The translations under genes were made by a program, and so were the position numbers. From Biscogniauxia marginata (Eukaryota; Ascomycota; Sordariomycetes; Xylariales; Xylariaceae): a stretch of DNA of 64,000 nucleotides. The notes beneath the pieces are model-generated. The model was given only the letters and a program-made list of their open reading frames with translations, was not told the origin of the DNA and did not search any database. The DNA lies in assembly GCA_022695795.1 (NCBI GenBank), contig MU404101.1:4562-68561 (forward strand), read 5' to 3'. Of the stretch, positions 23,529 to 36,341 are shown one piece after another. Each line of letters starts with the position of its first letter. The stretch's first letter is position 1.

Positions 23529-26323
23529 TAGCAACTAAGATGGCATTCGGCATAGAATGAAAAAAATGGAAGTAATACATATATATGCATAACATGGACC
23601 GGAAAGAAACTCGGGAAAAAAGGACGAGAGCAATCCGGCGTTTGGAATTTCTTTTGTCATCTGAATGGGTGGATAATCTACAAATACGATCGCGCTAGCT
23701 GCGCACCTAGGGCGAGGGATGTCAATTAATCTTTTCCGGCAATGGTTACTGGTGTTGTCTATTGTTTATTGTACGGATGGGCTGGCCCCCTAGGTAGGGT
23801 TCTTACTCTCTGATGGGATATAAGGTGTGGCATATACGGGTGGGGAAAGGCTTCCGGAATCGAGATACCAAATCGCAAAATCCTTTCTTTCTTCATCTTA
23901 CTTTCGTTGTCCTCGCAAGGTACATACATATAGGCGCAATAAAGTCATCCGGGGATGGGGTATGTTAAAGTGGTTCTTGTCCGTGATGCGTAAAACCTAT
24001 GTTGCCTCTTAAAAATTAACTCTGAGGGAGGTTGTTTACACTTCTACTTGCCCAACATCTCTATGTTTGAGCATGTTGAGTCCTAGCGTCCTCTCTTTCT
24101 AATCGCTGCAGAAAAAGGGAACTTCTATAGGACGTCAAGAAGACCAAAAACATGTAGTGTTGGACATTAGCTTGTCCTTCTGGTACCGGAGCCAGTATCT
24201 AGTAAAAGGAATAAAATGGCCATTTTCCCTGAAATATACTCCTGAGTGGAAAGAGAAGTAGAGAGGGAAGGTCGACATGCACAAGATCGAGATGAAGACC
24301 TACCCATTCGCTATACTAGGGGGTACGACAAGCGACTAAAGTGCCTAGAGGGGACACTTGCCGTGTGCTAGAAAGGCCTGGCTATAGATAACGGCAGAAA
24401 CTCTTGTTTTTCAAATATGGATCATCTCAGAGACGGCCACCCTCGAGCAAATTAAAATGCATGGGCGAGAAAGGTGTTCCACTAGTTCTCACCACCCGAA
24501 GCCACGTAAGGTCACAGACTTGTCTATCTGAGGCACGAGGTAACCTGGTCGGTCCGCCTGGCTAGCCAATCCGCCCCTGCCGAAGCCGCCACAAGGTCGT
24601 CGGCTGGTTAGTATTCGCGTCGCTGTCCACATGTGTAGCATGCCTCAACGGGGAGGAGACGGGAGGGATAATGGATGGATCAGTCTAGTTGCGGATCTTG
24701 TCTTGGATGTTATGGCATGAAGCTTGTGTAGTTAGCATGGACTTCGGAACTAATATAGTCAGCTAATACACAATGTTCCCTTTCACACAGCCCTGTTTCT
24801 GTTGAACCGTTGTCGCTACCTGGGGAATTGAGGTGGCCTGTTTGCAATCATAGCGTCTGTGTTTAATTAAATGCTGGGCATTTTTGCTTACTGACCCTTC
24901 TCTTCTCTCTATAATTAGATACCTGTCACCACAAGTATCTATGTATCTATCTGTTAGATATGCTAATCTCCTCCCACGTTAGGGGCTCCCCTGCGCTGTT
25001 ACATTTTTCTCTTCTTCATCATTATCCCATCCTTCTAGAACACTCTTGGTGTTCGAAGCGAAGTAAAGGGGGGGGTCGAGCTATCCAAAGCCAATGTAGC
25101 TGGGTGATACATACATAGTAACTACACTTTCTGCAATCTAACTGATTCCACAACAATCCGGTATTGAGATGCTACAACCGAAAATGAAAACGGTAAGATC
25201 AATTCCAGGTTTTGCATCCGAAAAGGCAGAAACAACACCAGAAACAAGCATGGGGAGAAGCCAAACACCTAAAACACCCCAAGCCTCAACCTATGACACA
25301 GAAACAGATAGACTCCGTACTAACCCCGTGAATAAAAAAAGATATGTAGTATATACCAACCAGACATACGCACATATACATGTCCTTCGTCCAGGCCCTC
25401 TAACTCCGTATTAGCAAATAAGCAAACGGCAGTAGGAACATGAGAAGGGAGATGAACAAGTGAGCACAAAAGAGAGAGAGTAAGAAGTTTCTGGCGGGGG
25501 GGAGAGGTTGGTGCTTGCGCACATGTGGTTTTTTGTCTTTCTTTCCTTGCTGTGTCTTCATTACCGGCCTGGAGAGTCCCCATGGGGATTCCCGAATTTT
25601 CCTCTCATCTTCTCCGTTCTTCCTGTCTTCATCCTCGTGCCTAGTAAATAGATAATAAACAATTCTCGACCATGACAACCACCGCCTCGTTCCAAAGAAA
25701 GTCGACAACACATGCATGCAAAAAGAGAAAAAAGAATTTAAAACCTAAGGGAGATAGAGGAAAAGAGTAACAGAGATTGTGCATCTGTTTTTCCTCTTTT
25801 CCCTTTTCTTATCTTTGTTCTGCGTTCCTCGACCCTCCCCCCTGTTTTTGTCCCCCCCTTCCTCCTCCCTCCGCGATGTCCTTCTTTCCCTCCCGATTTG
25901 TCGTCGGTTGCCCGAGCTATGCGATAAAAAAATAACCAAGTCTAATGATGACAAGAAAATTTGTTTCCGTTCAAACGCAAAAAATATGATCTGTCCCGAT
26001 ATTTCCTTCCTCCCTGATAATACCGATTAATGAGTATATGTATATATATATATATGTGTGTTTGTTTAAAAAAAAAATCCCCCCCCCCAACCCAGTAAAT
26101 TAAACCCAAAAAACGCCTTTCCCCTTCCCAATTTCCCCCGTGTCCCCCGGTAGCGCCAGTATGCTATATAACGAGAAAAAAGCGAGGGATATAGTAGTCA
26201 AATTATAAGGTGTATATGGTATTTATGTGTATAGATGCGTCATACAATAAAGGTGGTTTCGGAGTTGAGTATTCGTGGGCAAAAAGGTGACGGGCTGAAA
26301 CCCCCCCTTTTTTTCCCCGGCGC
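23529..26323. other. Intergenic between convergent regulators, no gene seen
   Basis: 2.8 kb between the ends of the Zn2Cys6 gene and the bZIP gene. It holds short unrelated open frames only. The part nearest the bZIP gene (about 25,740-26,320) is rich in homopolymers and includes a TA repeat with A and C runs. Probably 3' untranslated sequence of both genes plus spacer. Confidence 0.55.
26033..26088. repeat. TA microsatellite followed by A and C runs
   Basis: A TATATA array passes into TGTG, then ten A and ten C in a row. Simple slippage-prone sequence in the probable 3' region of the bZIP gene. Confidence 0.85.
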
Positions 26324-28339
26324 TTATCGCTGGCCGGGATCGTGTGGCCCGCTCGGTCGTGTTGCCCACCCTGATTCATATCCGGATAGTTCTCTCTTGT
26401 ACGGAGGGTAGGCTTGTGCTGGCGTGCTGGTGTTAGATGGCGCGGTGGTCGGCGTTCCTGTTGGTTGGTCTAGCCGTAGTGGCGGTAGTCTCGATGTGCG
26501 AGCCCCGGCCGAGGGTGTCCCCGGCTGTGATAGCGGACCCGCGTATGTTGGTGGGGGGATTGGAGGAAGCGTGCTGCTCGGCATCGATCCGAACGTAGGA
26601 CTAGAGTACTCTAGCTGAGAATCGGTTCTGCGTCGTCGAGATGCTCTCTCGCCCGTTACGGGATCGGCCGCCCCGTAAGACTGCATTGACATCGATGGCT
26701 GTGGAGGAGGATGGGAGGCCACGAGTGGGCTTCTGTCGGCGAAAGAGCCGCCACCACTTCTGGACGAGATCGGACTCGGCGGCCCCTGGTACGCGAGTTC
26801 GCTGATTCCAGGGGTTCGGTACACGATATCGCGGAGCCGGTCTCGCTCGGAGCGGTATCGATCCCGTTCGCTCTCCGCATCCTGCACCCTCTTCTCGAGC
26901 TCGCGAGCCTGGGTCTCCAACTTCTGAATGTTCATGGCCTGCTGGATCTCCTTGTCCTTTTTCCGCTGCCGGAAACGGGCAGACGCCCCCGCGTTCCGCT
27001 GGCGCTTCTCGTCCGCCTGCTTCGAGCCCTGGTACATTTCTATCGGCACAATGATGTTTTCACCATGCGTCGGAAGGATACCGAAGATGTTCTGCCCGTC
27101 CGAGACCGGCATTCCTCTGACACCCGCCGCCCCCTGCTGGATGGCGCTCCCGTACCCGCCCGCCCACCTTGGATCACTCGGGGGAAGTGGGAATCCCCTG
27201 TTGCTGGGGGCCATGCTGGTGGGATACGATGGTGTAGAGAAACTATGCTGCTGTCGTACATGACCGCTATGACCACTTTGCGAGTGGTGTGCTTCTTGTC
27301 GCGGCGGCGCATTGTATGGCCCAGTCATTGGCTGCGAGAGAGATCGCGGGGGTGTCGTTAATGGTGCAAGCGTAGTTGCCGGACCGCTTCCCGCATGATC
27401 TCCCCTTCCAAAATGCGGCGCTGGATGTTGCGGGCCACCCACCCTCGGCGACGGGTGTTGTCGCCCTGGCGTAGAGTCTGGTGGAGGACCTCGGCTCGAT
27501 CCTGGAGGCCCAGGAGGGAAGAATTGGGATTGTTGGGGGGTCGGTGCTCGGTAAGGCGAGCTCGTACTGTTGGAACGGGGAGACCTTGGGGTCAAGATTC
27601 GTCTGGCCGCAGATATCGCAGGGAACGGGTGTGAGGTGGGAGAGCCACGATCCATTAGGGGAGGTGCTAGAGAGGGGTGACCTGTGGGCGGTGGGTTGTT
27701 TCGTGGCTGGTGGCTCATCATACCGTATCCCGGGTATGACAACGGCCGCGGGGCCATGGGGTTCGAGGCAAATACCGAGCTTGAGGACTGCAGGTTCATT
27801 GCGCTTCCCTCGGTTTGCCTAGCCGTCGAGCTAGAAGTTACAGGTGATGACTGAACTTCAGCAGGATTCAGTATATTACGCACTCCGAGACCCCTTTGCG
27901 GGAACGGCTGAGTGCTTTCTCCATTTGTTCTTGGAATAGCCGCGTTTTCCGAAGACCTGTTGTCGGGTTGTGGATCACCGCCACCTCGAAGCCCTGGTCG
28001 AAGAGAGTCTGGAGAGGTACTCGTGCCTACTGAAGAAGATATCGATGTCCGAGGTGAAGTAGAACGGCGCGTAGGCTCCCTCTGCGACATCGAAGCCTGT
28101 TCCCCTACTGGCTGGTGGTCCTGAGGACCCAGACATGGACCGTCACTACCACTCGCTGAACGATACCGTTTAATACCCGCCTTTGTCACACCACTATCTG
28201 GCCAATCCCCCCCTGGTCCCCCGCAATCCCGTTCCGTGCTGCCTTGACGACTCGGTTGGGATCCTATGACCGCGCCACCGCTGGTGCGAGCGGAAGGCTG
28301 CTGAGGAGGTTGCCGGAGAATGGGATCTTGGACCGCCAC
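26324..28339 (-). CDS. bZIP transcription factor
   Basis: A single open frame of 671 residues. The bZIP domain lies at about residues 443-510: the basic region is KRQRNAGASARFRQRKKDKE, with the Asn-X7-Arg spacing (N to R) expected for DNA contact, and is followed by a leucine-zipper-like coiled coil containing KLETQARELEKRV and RDRYRSERDRLRD. The rest is disordered: Ser/Pro/Gln/Gly-rich in the first 430 residues and Pro/Ser-rich at the C-terminus, typical of activation regions. The motif just before the basic region (IVPIEMYQGSKQADE) is distinctive. The GASARFRQRKK type of basic region is found in fungal regulators of metabolism and development, but the orthologue is not assigned. No intron is needed. 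DNA is GC-rich compared with the spacers on both sides. Confidence 0.9.
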   Translation of the reverse strand: MAVQDPILRQPPQQPSARTSGGAVIGSQPSRQGSTERDCGGPGGDWPDSGVTKAGIKRYRSASGSDGPCLGPQDHQPVGEQASMSQREPTRRSTSPRTSISSSVGTSTSPDSLRPGLRGGGDPQPDNRSSENAAIPRTNGESTQPFPQRGLGVRNILNPAEVQSSPVTSSSTARQTEGSAMNLQSSSSVFASNPMAPRPLSYPGYGMMSHQPRNNPPPTGHPSLAPPLMDRGSPTSHPFPAISAARRILTPRSPRSNSTSSPYRAPTPQQSQFFPPGPPGSSRGPPPDSTPGRQHPSPRVGGPQHPAPHFGRGDHAGSGPATTLAPLTTPPRSLSQPMTGPYNAPPRQEAHHSQSGHSGHVRQQHSFSTPSYPTSMAPSNRGFPLPPSDPRWAGGYGSAIQQGAAGVRGMPVSDGQNIFGILPTHGENIIVPIEMYQGSKQADEKRQRNAGASARFRQRKKDKEIQQAMNIQKLETQARELEKRVQDAESERDRYRSERDRLRDIVYRTPGISELAYQGPPSPISSRSGGGSFADRSPLVASHPPPQPSMSMQSYGAADPVTGERASRRRRTDSQLEYSSPTFGSMPSSTLPPIPPPTYAGPLSQPGTPSAGARTSRLPPLRLDQPTGTPTTAPSNTSTPAQAYPPYKRELSGYESGWATRPSGPHDPGQR

Positions 28340-31300
28340 GGCGACAATTTTATGAAGGGATTCTCGATGCGTTGGTAGCTGGAGCCGATGATGGAGATGT
28401 TTCTATCGTCGCGGTCGACAGAGTGGTTCAGTGGGCGAAGTTAGGACAAGTCGAAAGAAGCTTCTTTTGCTCCAATATCCAGGCAATATTAGATACAGAA
28501 ACCTTTGAGATATCTCTTCAACCCTGAGTAGATCTGTGGGCTATCTAGCTATGTATGCGGAATTCCTTACAAAGCTATGATGATCCAAGCTCGATGTTTT
28601 TGTAGTCGAGACGTAGCAAGGCGCCGGCCCCGGGTCTAAAGTAATAACTCTAGCAGGGGACAGGAACAGAGACAGAGAAGGGGCCTGGTCAACGTTTCCA
28701 AGCAGACGGCGGCTCCGATGGATGGACCTGTGCTGGCTTGTAGTGCCCAACTGGACCTGTACTAATCACAGGAAAAGCGTGGGTGTGGTTGTGGCTAATG
28801 GAGACAGGGTGCAGCAGGCGGGCCAGTCATGAATTCGATCAGAAGCCCCTACGCAACAAATGGCCAAGAAAAGCCTACCAATGCTAGAGCCCCTGGGTTC
28901 CGAATAGTAGGCCGGAGCTACGGTCGTGTTCGTGAGGCGTTTATCCAGGACTCTCGAGACGAATGCGCACGGGAAATGATGTAGAATGACTTCTTCGCAG
29001 AAGGGATCGTGGGGAGAATCAGAGTCGAAGGGTCCGGCCAAGCATAGGTCAACAAGCTACGCCGGCTCAGGTATTGCTTCGGATGCAGTGAGCTAGCACC
29101 GGGTTCGCTGGATGGGTACGCGGTTATAAGATGTAGGGAAGAGACGAATGGTAAGTGTAAGCATCCCGGAACGGCCTTGGATCTTGGAGCACGCTGCTCA
29201 CTTTTAGAGCAGTCGTCATGAGCGAAGCCGCCTCTTTTGGATTTTTTTCCTTATTCTTTGTTTCCCTGGCCTCAGTTCTCTGAAGCTCCCCATGCCCGTT
29301 CTTATCACTGTAAAATCATACCAGGGGTGGGACCCATGTTGGGAGTGGTTTGGGACGGCGGCCGGGGTGCAGGAAGCTCCAGGGGCCCCTTGTTCAGGCT
29401 TGCTTTGGTACTGCACACCGACAGGGCTTAGAAGTTGGCACCCATAGTTTGGGGGTATTATCTGCTGGGACTCCCCGTTTCCCTATTGCTTTTTTAAACC
29501 GCCGGTAGGAGGAAAAAAGATTCTCGAGGGCCGTTTTGGAACACTAAAAAGCACCTTCTGCAAACCGTCAAAAGCTTGACGGGACGAGCGCCCACAGCCC
29601 TATAGTCCCAAGTGAGGTAATGTCTGACATCTGCAGCTGGAGAGACATGCGGAACATGAGTTCTCAACCGGGAACTTTCCCAAAGGCTGAAAACCACCGT
29701 CCAATAATTCAACAAGAAGCATAAAGAGGCTAGATATTTGGGCGCATGCTGAACCGCTCCAGGCGTTGTCCTATGTTCTTCTGAGGCTCTACTCTACCGC
29801 CCCAAGCTTTATCTTTTTTGTCTTTTTTTTTTGTCTTTTCCCTTCATATTCCCCAGCCGCGGTTTACCGCAACGAGGCTTTGGCTAACCTATATTACTGT
29901 TTCATCAAAGATACTCTAGCTCTCTTCGGAGTTGCTAGCGTAACTACTGATATGCCACTCACTTGTAGAATGACTAGAGCGACGACTGGCAATGGCAAAG
30001 TCGATCCATCCAACAATGGCAAGCAAGGGTGAAGGCATCGTGAACAGTATAATGTGCCTTTACGGAGACGTAAGAGCAAGTATTTCTGCACAGACAGTGC
30101 CGGTGAGAACAATGCTACGTATGCACCGCTAGTGGACCCAGATGAGGCTGGATTGGATGATAGAGAGCGTCTCCTCTCTGGTGGAGTTATATCTGATAGG
30201 CAGGATAGGTTTAAGGGAAAAAAAAGTTGGCGGTGGGCTGAGAGGCTCTCTGCCTTTGGCTAGGTATATTCTTCACAATCTTCAAAACCGGCGGCTTAGA
30301 CCTAAGCGGATCTCAATGACTAGTCAAAATTGCAGATTAGCATAGCGGAGAAGCGGCTAGCGTCTCGATCAGTGGTAGACGGCCTGGATGCCAACGGCGC
30401 CGTCGTGATCAAGAGGATTTCTCCCACGCTTGAACCTAACGTAGGCTCAACCATTTCAACCTCCCGTAAAGCCTAGCCACGCATAGGAGGCGCGCTTGCC
30501 AAAGACTTTTCATACCGTGCCGGTGGATCATGTCCAGCCTCGGAAATGTATCGAACGATGAGCGCTCTTCGTTGATGAGACTGACAGGTCTACTGGGGGC
30601 CCTGGGGGCGAGAGCGGGAAGACGAGATAGGTGGTTCGGCTGGGTGGGCTAACGTGAGCTAGCCAGCGCTGATGACGAGCTTTTTGGGAACTAGTCGAAG
30701 GAACTCATGTACGTACGCCAGCACATACCTACATGCGTACAGTACCGCCAAAATTCGACGTTCGAAGGTCTCGTTGGAGGTTAGCGGGTGGGTAATGATC
30801 GAGAAAATACCGTCCGTAGCGGGATGGAAGATGCTTTAGCGCGAATCCACCGGCGACGTTTTGGCTCATCCACACCGCGGAAGCGGGAAGTCCCCTCCTC
30901 GACTGTTCTGTATTTAGCTAGGGTGCTGTCGTATTAGTGAGCGTGGTGTCGTATGTATGTACAGTTGAGGTGGCAGTATATAGGTACAGCTATTGTGCCA
31001 GCTGTGTCCATCGGACTAGGTAGGCCGTGTGAAATCCATCTCCAGTGCTGGCATTGGCGATATAACCAGGTCTGCTACAACCCTGGGCTTCGTGAGAAGT
31101 CGTCAGTCCTCGAGCTGGCCTTCGTCTGACTGGTTGTCTTGTCGTCTGATTTGGCTTCTCGAATCTGAATCTACCTACATAATGTACCTGGCCCAAGCCA
31201 TCAGGTACCAACATGCGCCCTGTTAAGCTGATTCCGGCCCAACGCCAGAGCGGTGTCGCGTCAGGGCTTGTCAGCATGACCAACAGGCCCGCAGAGGATC

Positions 31301-34300
31301 GCCGACGCAGGCAGAGAAGGCTTGCCAGGCGGTCATTCGCGGGGGCGCAATGCGCCAAACGCTTGGATGAAGCTTTCCCCCCTACTACCTTGGTGATCTC
31401 GAAACCCTGAAAGGCCATCTGCACCCCCAGTCAAGGGCTCCTTTGATCCCTGAAGGGACCTGTACATGGTTGGAAAGAGAAGGCTGTGACTGAAATCTTG
31501 GACTCTTGAGCGAGAAAAGAGATCTACTACGTACATAAGTAGAAGCAAGTATAGCGTAGCACGTATGTACATAACTTACCTACGGCCAATTTCGACAACG
31601 TGAGCTGCAATGCAGCTCGATTCTGGCGCGTCACCTCGACCACCCCCCCTTAACACGAGGACGTACACCCCCCGGCTGGCCGGCCGGCAAGGGGGGTGGG
31701 AGAGCCACTCTTAAAAGACATGGTACCATCCCAGCCAGCAGCGTCTTCGCAATAGGTGATCCTTAGTTCCTTTTTCCGAACCTCTAGAACTATTGAGAGG
31801 AACTCGATGAAGAGCACGTCCACCAGTACTGCATTGGCGCATTCCGGAAGTTAGGCTCACGGGTCACGGCATTCACGTCCATGCATATGTATGCTGTATG
31901 TGCTGGGCCACCCAATGATATATGGGGGGCATGCACGTTCTGCAAGGACCATCAGATTGTTCACGTTTGCGGCGTGATTGAGACCACCACACCAGGTCCC
32001 GGTCGAGGTACTGTGCAGTACGTGCGGCCCTGCGGCCTTGTATGCGGCCTGGGCCCCTCGAGAAGAACACCACCATAACCATCTCCCGCGCGAGATGTAT
32101 TATTATTACAGCGGGCTGTCTAGCGCGTGCTGCCCCCGTATCCCGTAAGCGCAAGGATTCTGCTTCGATTTCGTCAACCCAGCAGCTCGGATAGAGAGCC
32201 ACACTCTAAACCCTGTCTGGCGTAGTCCGATGTCTGCTAAATCGTGGCAGCATGGCTGTAGCCTTTCGATTGGCGAGCCACCTGTCTCTAGGCGAGGCAG
32301 TGTTTCGACGCCTCGGGGTTTTGGAAGGGCAACGTGGTGCCGTCTTTCGTCAGCCGCCATCCGCCATCGCGAATATGACGAAAACAGCGAGATGAATCCT
32401 GACGAGTGAACGTTGTCATATCTGTCATATTTCGTGCATGCATTCCTTGACGCAGCCCTCGCTTATTACCTCTACCTGGCCAATATGTCGCATCTGCTCT
32501 AGCATTGATCAGCAAGTGGCTCTGAGGCCTGCCGTGAAATATCTGGTTGAATCTGGAGGATGACCATGTCTCGACTAGTCAATATTTCCACACTTTCGAG
32601 AAAGAAATAGCGGAGAGGTCGGCCAGTTTTTCAGCGTTACGACCAGAAGAGCTCATATTTCGGATGGCCGTTGTCCCTGGTCCTAATTTGCTTTTTTAAT
32701 AAGCTCCCCCCTGGATTGTCACGCGATCGGAGAATACTAGGTACCTTGTGAAGTTCAAAAAAAAAAATATGGTCCGAGACATAGAATAATGAGCCAATTT
32801 CAAAGATGCCGTCACTAGTTAGTGGTACTGTCTCGCGCGTGGCGTTGCAGGCGCTACAAATGATGTTGTGTGTACAGTACGGTACACGTCAGAAACTTAT
32901 TTTCCCTTTCCTTTTCCTTTTCCCTTCCATGGCCTATCTTCAACGCCCTTCTCTGAGACAGCAGCATGAAACTTATGAGGCCCCGCCTTACAAAAAAGTA
33001 AGGGGGTGAGTGATATTGCAGAATATTTAAGACTAGAAAGAAAAAGGAAAAAAAGAATGACAGACAGACAGCAGACAGCAGACAATAGAGAGACAGAGAG
33101 AGACAGAGACTCTACCTAGCTCCTGTCTATTCTACCTAGCAAGACGTCCTAGGGACGCCCGGATCTTGTGTCCTAGTGTCTTTGGATCTGTTTATTTTTA
33201 ATGAGACCAATCATTACTTTAATCAAACCCAGGTTGCATCGTAGGCAGTGGCGGTCAACGATCACGCGCCACTAACAAGTCGATAATGGCGTTGGACAAC
33301 AACGTCGACAGGGGACGATTACGGCTAGCTACCCGTAATAAGTGATCAGTGATCCCCCCGTCGGTAGGGGAACCATCTTGATCGTCTTGGGGTAGAGGGT
33401 TGACGAGATTCCCCTAATTTGAAAAGTGCTTCCACCCGTTCTGGTAAGCTTTAGCGCGGACGGCTAATAGCTTCGTGACGACCCAAGCTATACATATGCG
33501 TGACAGAGAGCCGCGATGCTCTATTGGCTTGGGGTCGCCAACTCGCTCGCTCGCGTTCGTAGCGTCACAATGCCATAGTCATAGAATGCATAATAAGATC
33601 AAGCGACGACACGCATCGCGCTGTCAGCCGTCTAAACTTGCCCGGCCCGTCCCATAAGGTTATGGAGCTAGGGGTGTATTATTTTTTTTCGATACTACTA
33701 CGTTAGAAGTTAACGTCGAGGTTAGTAATATCGACTCCTGCAGTTATCCACTGACAAGGGCGCTTATAGCGCAACACAAAGCACATGTTTCCACACCGTC
33801 ATTTATTAGGGTTAACCCAGCAATCTGGACTGCCCTCTGCCGAGCACTCCGTATCTTGATCGGGGCATTGATGGGACCCTACGTAGCCTGTTAGACGAGC
33901 TATGGCATGCAGAACGCAGCTGCAGCTAAGGAATGACTGCAGTCTGCAGCGTCGGGGAACAAGGGTAATAACACGGCCAACGTTGCTTCATGTCCAGTTC
34001 GGTCCCAGCTGCATGTCTCTCTTGGAGGCGCGACATTGTCACTACAGGGTGCCTGTCACTTATCACCCATTCGTCATATTCGCATCCTTGGTAGGTGAAC
34101 TAGGATAGACTACCTGGCTGGGCTGAGAAGGAGAAGAGAAGAAAACCAGAAAAATCAGCCAGTGCCAACCCTCCAACCGCAATGCTATAGATGATCACTA
34201 TTCTTAGGCGACATTGCTATCAGCAGGGAATCACCAGACCAAGCCGCGGAACCGGGTTGCCCCTAAAATGCTCGTCACTAGATGATTTGCCAGTAGTTCT

Positions 34301-36341
34301 TCATACGAGCGCGGCTCATGTCATCAGCACGTGGCCGAATTATTACAGCGTAATTGCCGTAAAGGTTCTCGAAGGCATGGCGGCCGAATAAGCTCATGAA
34401 GATCGCCAACTAGCTTGGTGACCGGAAGATTGAATCATTTGAGAGTACGGTTCTGAAATTTCGAGCATCCCGCCCGCGGACCGCCGAGGTACTTATCAGG
34501 GCCACACACATAACGTCAGCCACTCGACAAGAGCCAGGTGGACTGAGGGGGAGAAGACACAGAAAGGAAGAAAGGTCTCCCCTGCTTGCCATCCGCGTCC
34601 GGGCGGTTTAGCCCTGATATTTATAAACATAAATCTTTCTTCTTTTTTTTTTTGATGGAGCACGGAGCGTCAAGTGTCGAACAGACTTTACCCGCATTCG
34701 TCCAAGATCATGTGGTTCGTTGGGGCCTTGTCACGGAACGGGACGGGTTTCACTCGGCCGACCGCGCGAAGGATTTGCTCAGTCCGTCCTGGTCTCCCTT
34801 GACCACGACTACACTACTACCTACCTAGCTACAGCACTATCTGGTAATAAGTGCATAAGTAGGTAACTAATCTACATAGGCCGAGGGCCGGGATATGGTC
34901 TCTTTTTGAAGCCCAACCACCCCGAAAAGCAAGGCCACTCTCTCTCTCTCTATGCGGGTGCATCTTGCATATACAAGGGGGGGCTTCAACAAGGGGGCCA
35001 CCACATCAAGTGGAGATGTATTCACTCCGAGTGCCTAAAAAGAAGATGCTTCACTGGCAACGGGCCCTACACCGACACTACGGTGCGTCCCTAAGTATCG
35101 TATCCATCGCTCTGTCAAGGGCTACATGTGCTCTTTTTCAAGAAGTCTGTTCGCGGATCCTTGCGACAACGTGGACGAAGCCCACCGGCCGGTCTGCTGC
35201 GTCTTCCTCAATAGAGGCGGTCACCAACGCAGCAAAAGCCCACTCAGTGCTCCAATGCTATGCTATATCCGGCGGCAGATCCGGACCATGACGATGCCAT
35301 TACCAGCCGCCTTTCGCCCAAATTGGTGCCCGGCAGGAACAAATGAGCGGTGACTCGGTGTTTTCATCATGCTTGACCATCTGTCATTGCAAACACATGC
35401 AGTTGAGGTGGTTCCCGCGGCCACGGAGACGTCACAAGGTCTACGGTTGGGCTTGGGTGAGAGACGTCGGACGGTGAGTGAGCGAAAGTCGTCAGGGTAC
35501 CAAGGTCTTCCATGGTTCGGAGATCAGCCACGAAGCCACCCAGTGTCTCGATGTTGCTTGAAGATCAACTTGCAGATACCGCAATCCAGGTTGGCCGACT
35601 CAATCGTGCATTGGCAATGATGTTCTAGACTGGAGACGATGACCTTTTTTTTTTTTTTTTCCGAATGAGCGCGTCTACCCAGCCGCCTTCACCTTTTATC
35701 TTCCGGGGCTTTCTTGTGCATAGTTTGCCGCGGCTGGTGTCGATCCGTCTGACGACAAAGAGAGAAAAATAGCCGCCCGCAGCTTAGAGATCTACCGGCG
35801 CCTTTTGGCCGAGACGCCGAGAGCTAATTCGCTATGGCTTAGAAGAGTGAACTGAACTAGACGGAGAAATTCCTGTAGATTTACCAAGATGGAGCGCGGC
35901 TCCGAGGCCCGGATTCCGTAACGGAATCCAACAACTTCAATCTATATTTCATGCTTAGAGGCCCGTTTCACCCCAAGTATATGTGCTATCGCAGTTAATT
36001 GACTCAATCATAGTGAATGGATAAGTAGATAGATAGATATATGAATGTCGTGTAAGCTGGAAAGGGTTCTTTTTTTTCGCACGGAAGGCAATTCGTACGA
36101 CTGCAGTAGAGCAATATCGAGCAGCAACTCACCTGCGTACGCACACAAGACAAAAACCCGGTCTCCATAAGATCGGAACGCCGGTGGTTTAATTTTGTTA
36201 GGAAACCCTAACTAACATTGCCGTTTGAGGGGGTGTGCACAAAATATCGCTCGCTCAACGCCTCTTACTCCGTCGACTGCTCAGTGCTAACCAGAGCTTC
36301 GTAACAAGAACCAAAACCCAGAGTCAGAGCCCGCGCACAAC
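28340..36341. other. Gene-poor 8-kb stretch, no convincing gene
   Basis: No family is recognised over 8 kb. The first several hundred bases are probably the leader and promoter of the minus-strand bZIP gene. Short open frames at 29,766-30,032 (hydrophobic start) and 30,054-30,263 (acidic, ending DDRERLLSGGVISDRQ) do not join into a gene model I can support. Simple repeats include GACA/GAGA at 33,058-33,110, a T run at 35,645-35,660, and a C-run/G-run hairpin near 31,668-31,698. The composition is mixed, without the extreme AT content of strongly RIP-mutated repeats. Confidence 0.55.
33058..33110. repeat. GACA/GAGA microsatellite
   Basis: Imperfect repeats of GACA, GCAGACA and GAGACA over about 50 bases in the gene-poor stretch. 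Confidence 0.8.

Noticed and set aside
15581..28339. A secondary-metabolite gene cluster around the CoA-transferase and two regulators
   Set aside because: No synthase, oxygenase, transporter or terpene cyclase is present, and spacers of 2-3 kb separate the genes.
29766..30263. Two adjacent open frames, hydrophobic then acidic, as a small gene
   Set aside because: No splice pair joins them in frame with confidence and I recognise no family; left as non-coding.
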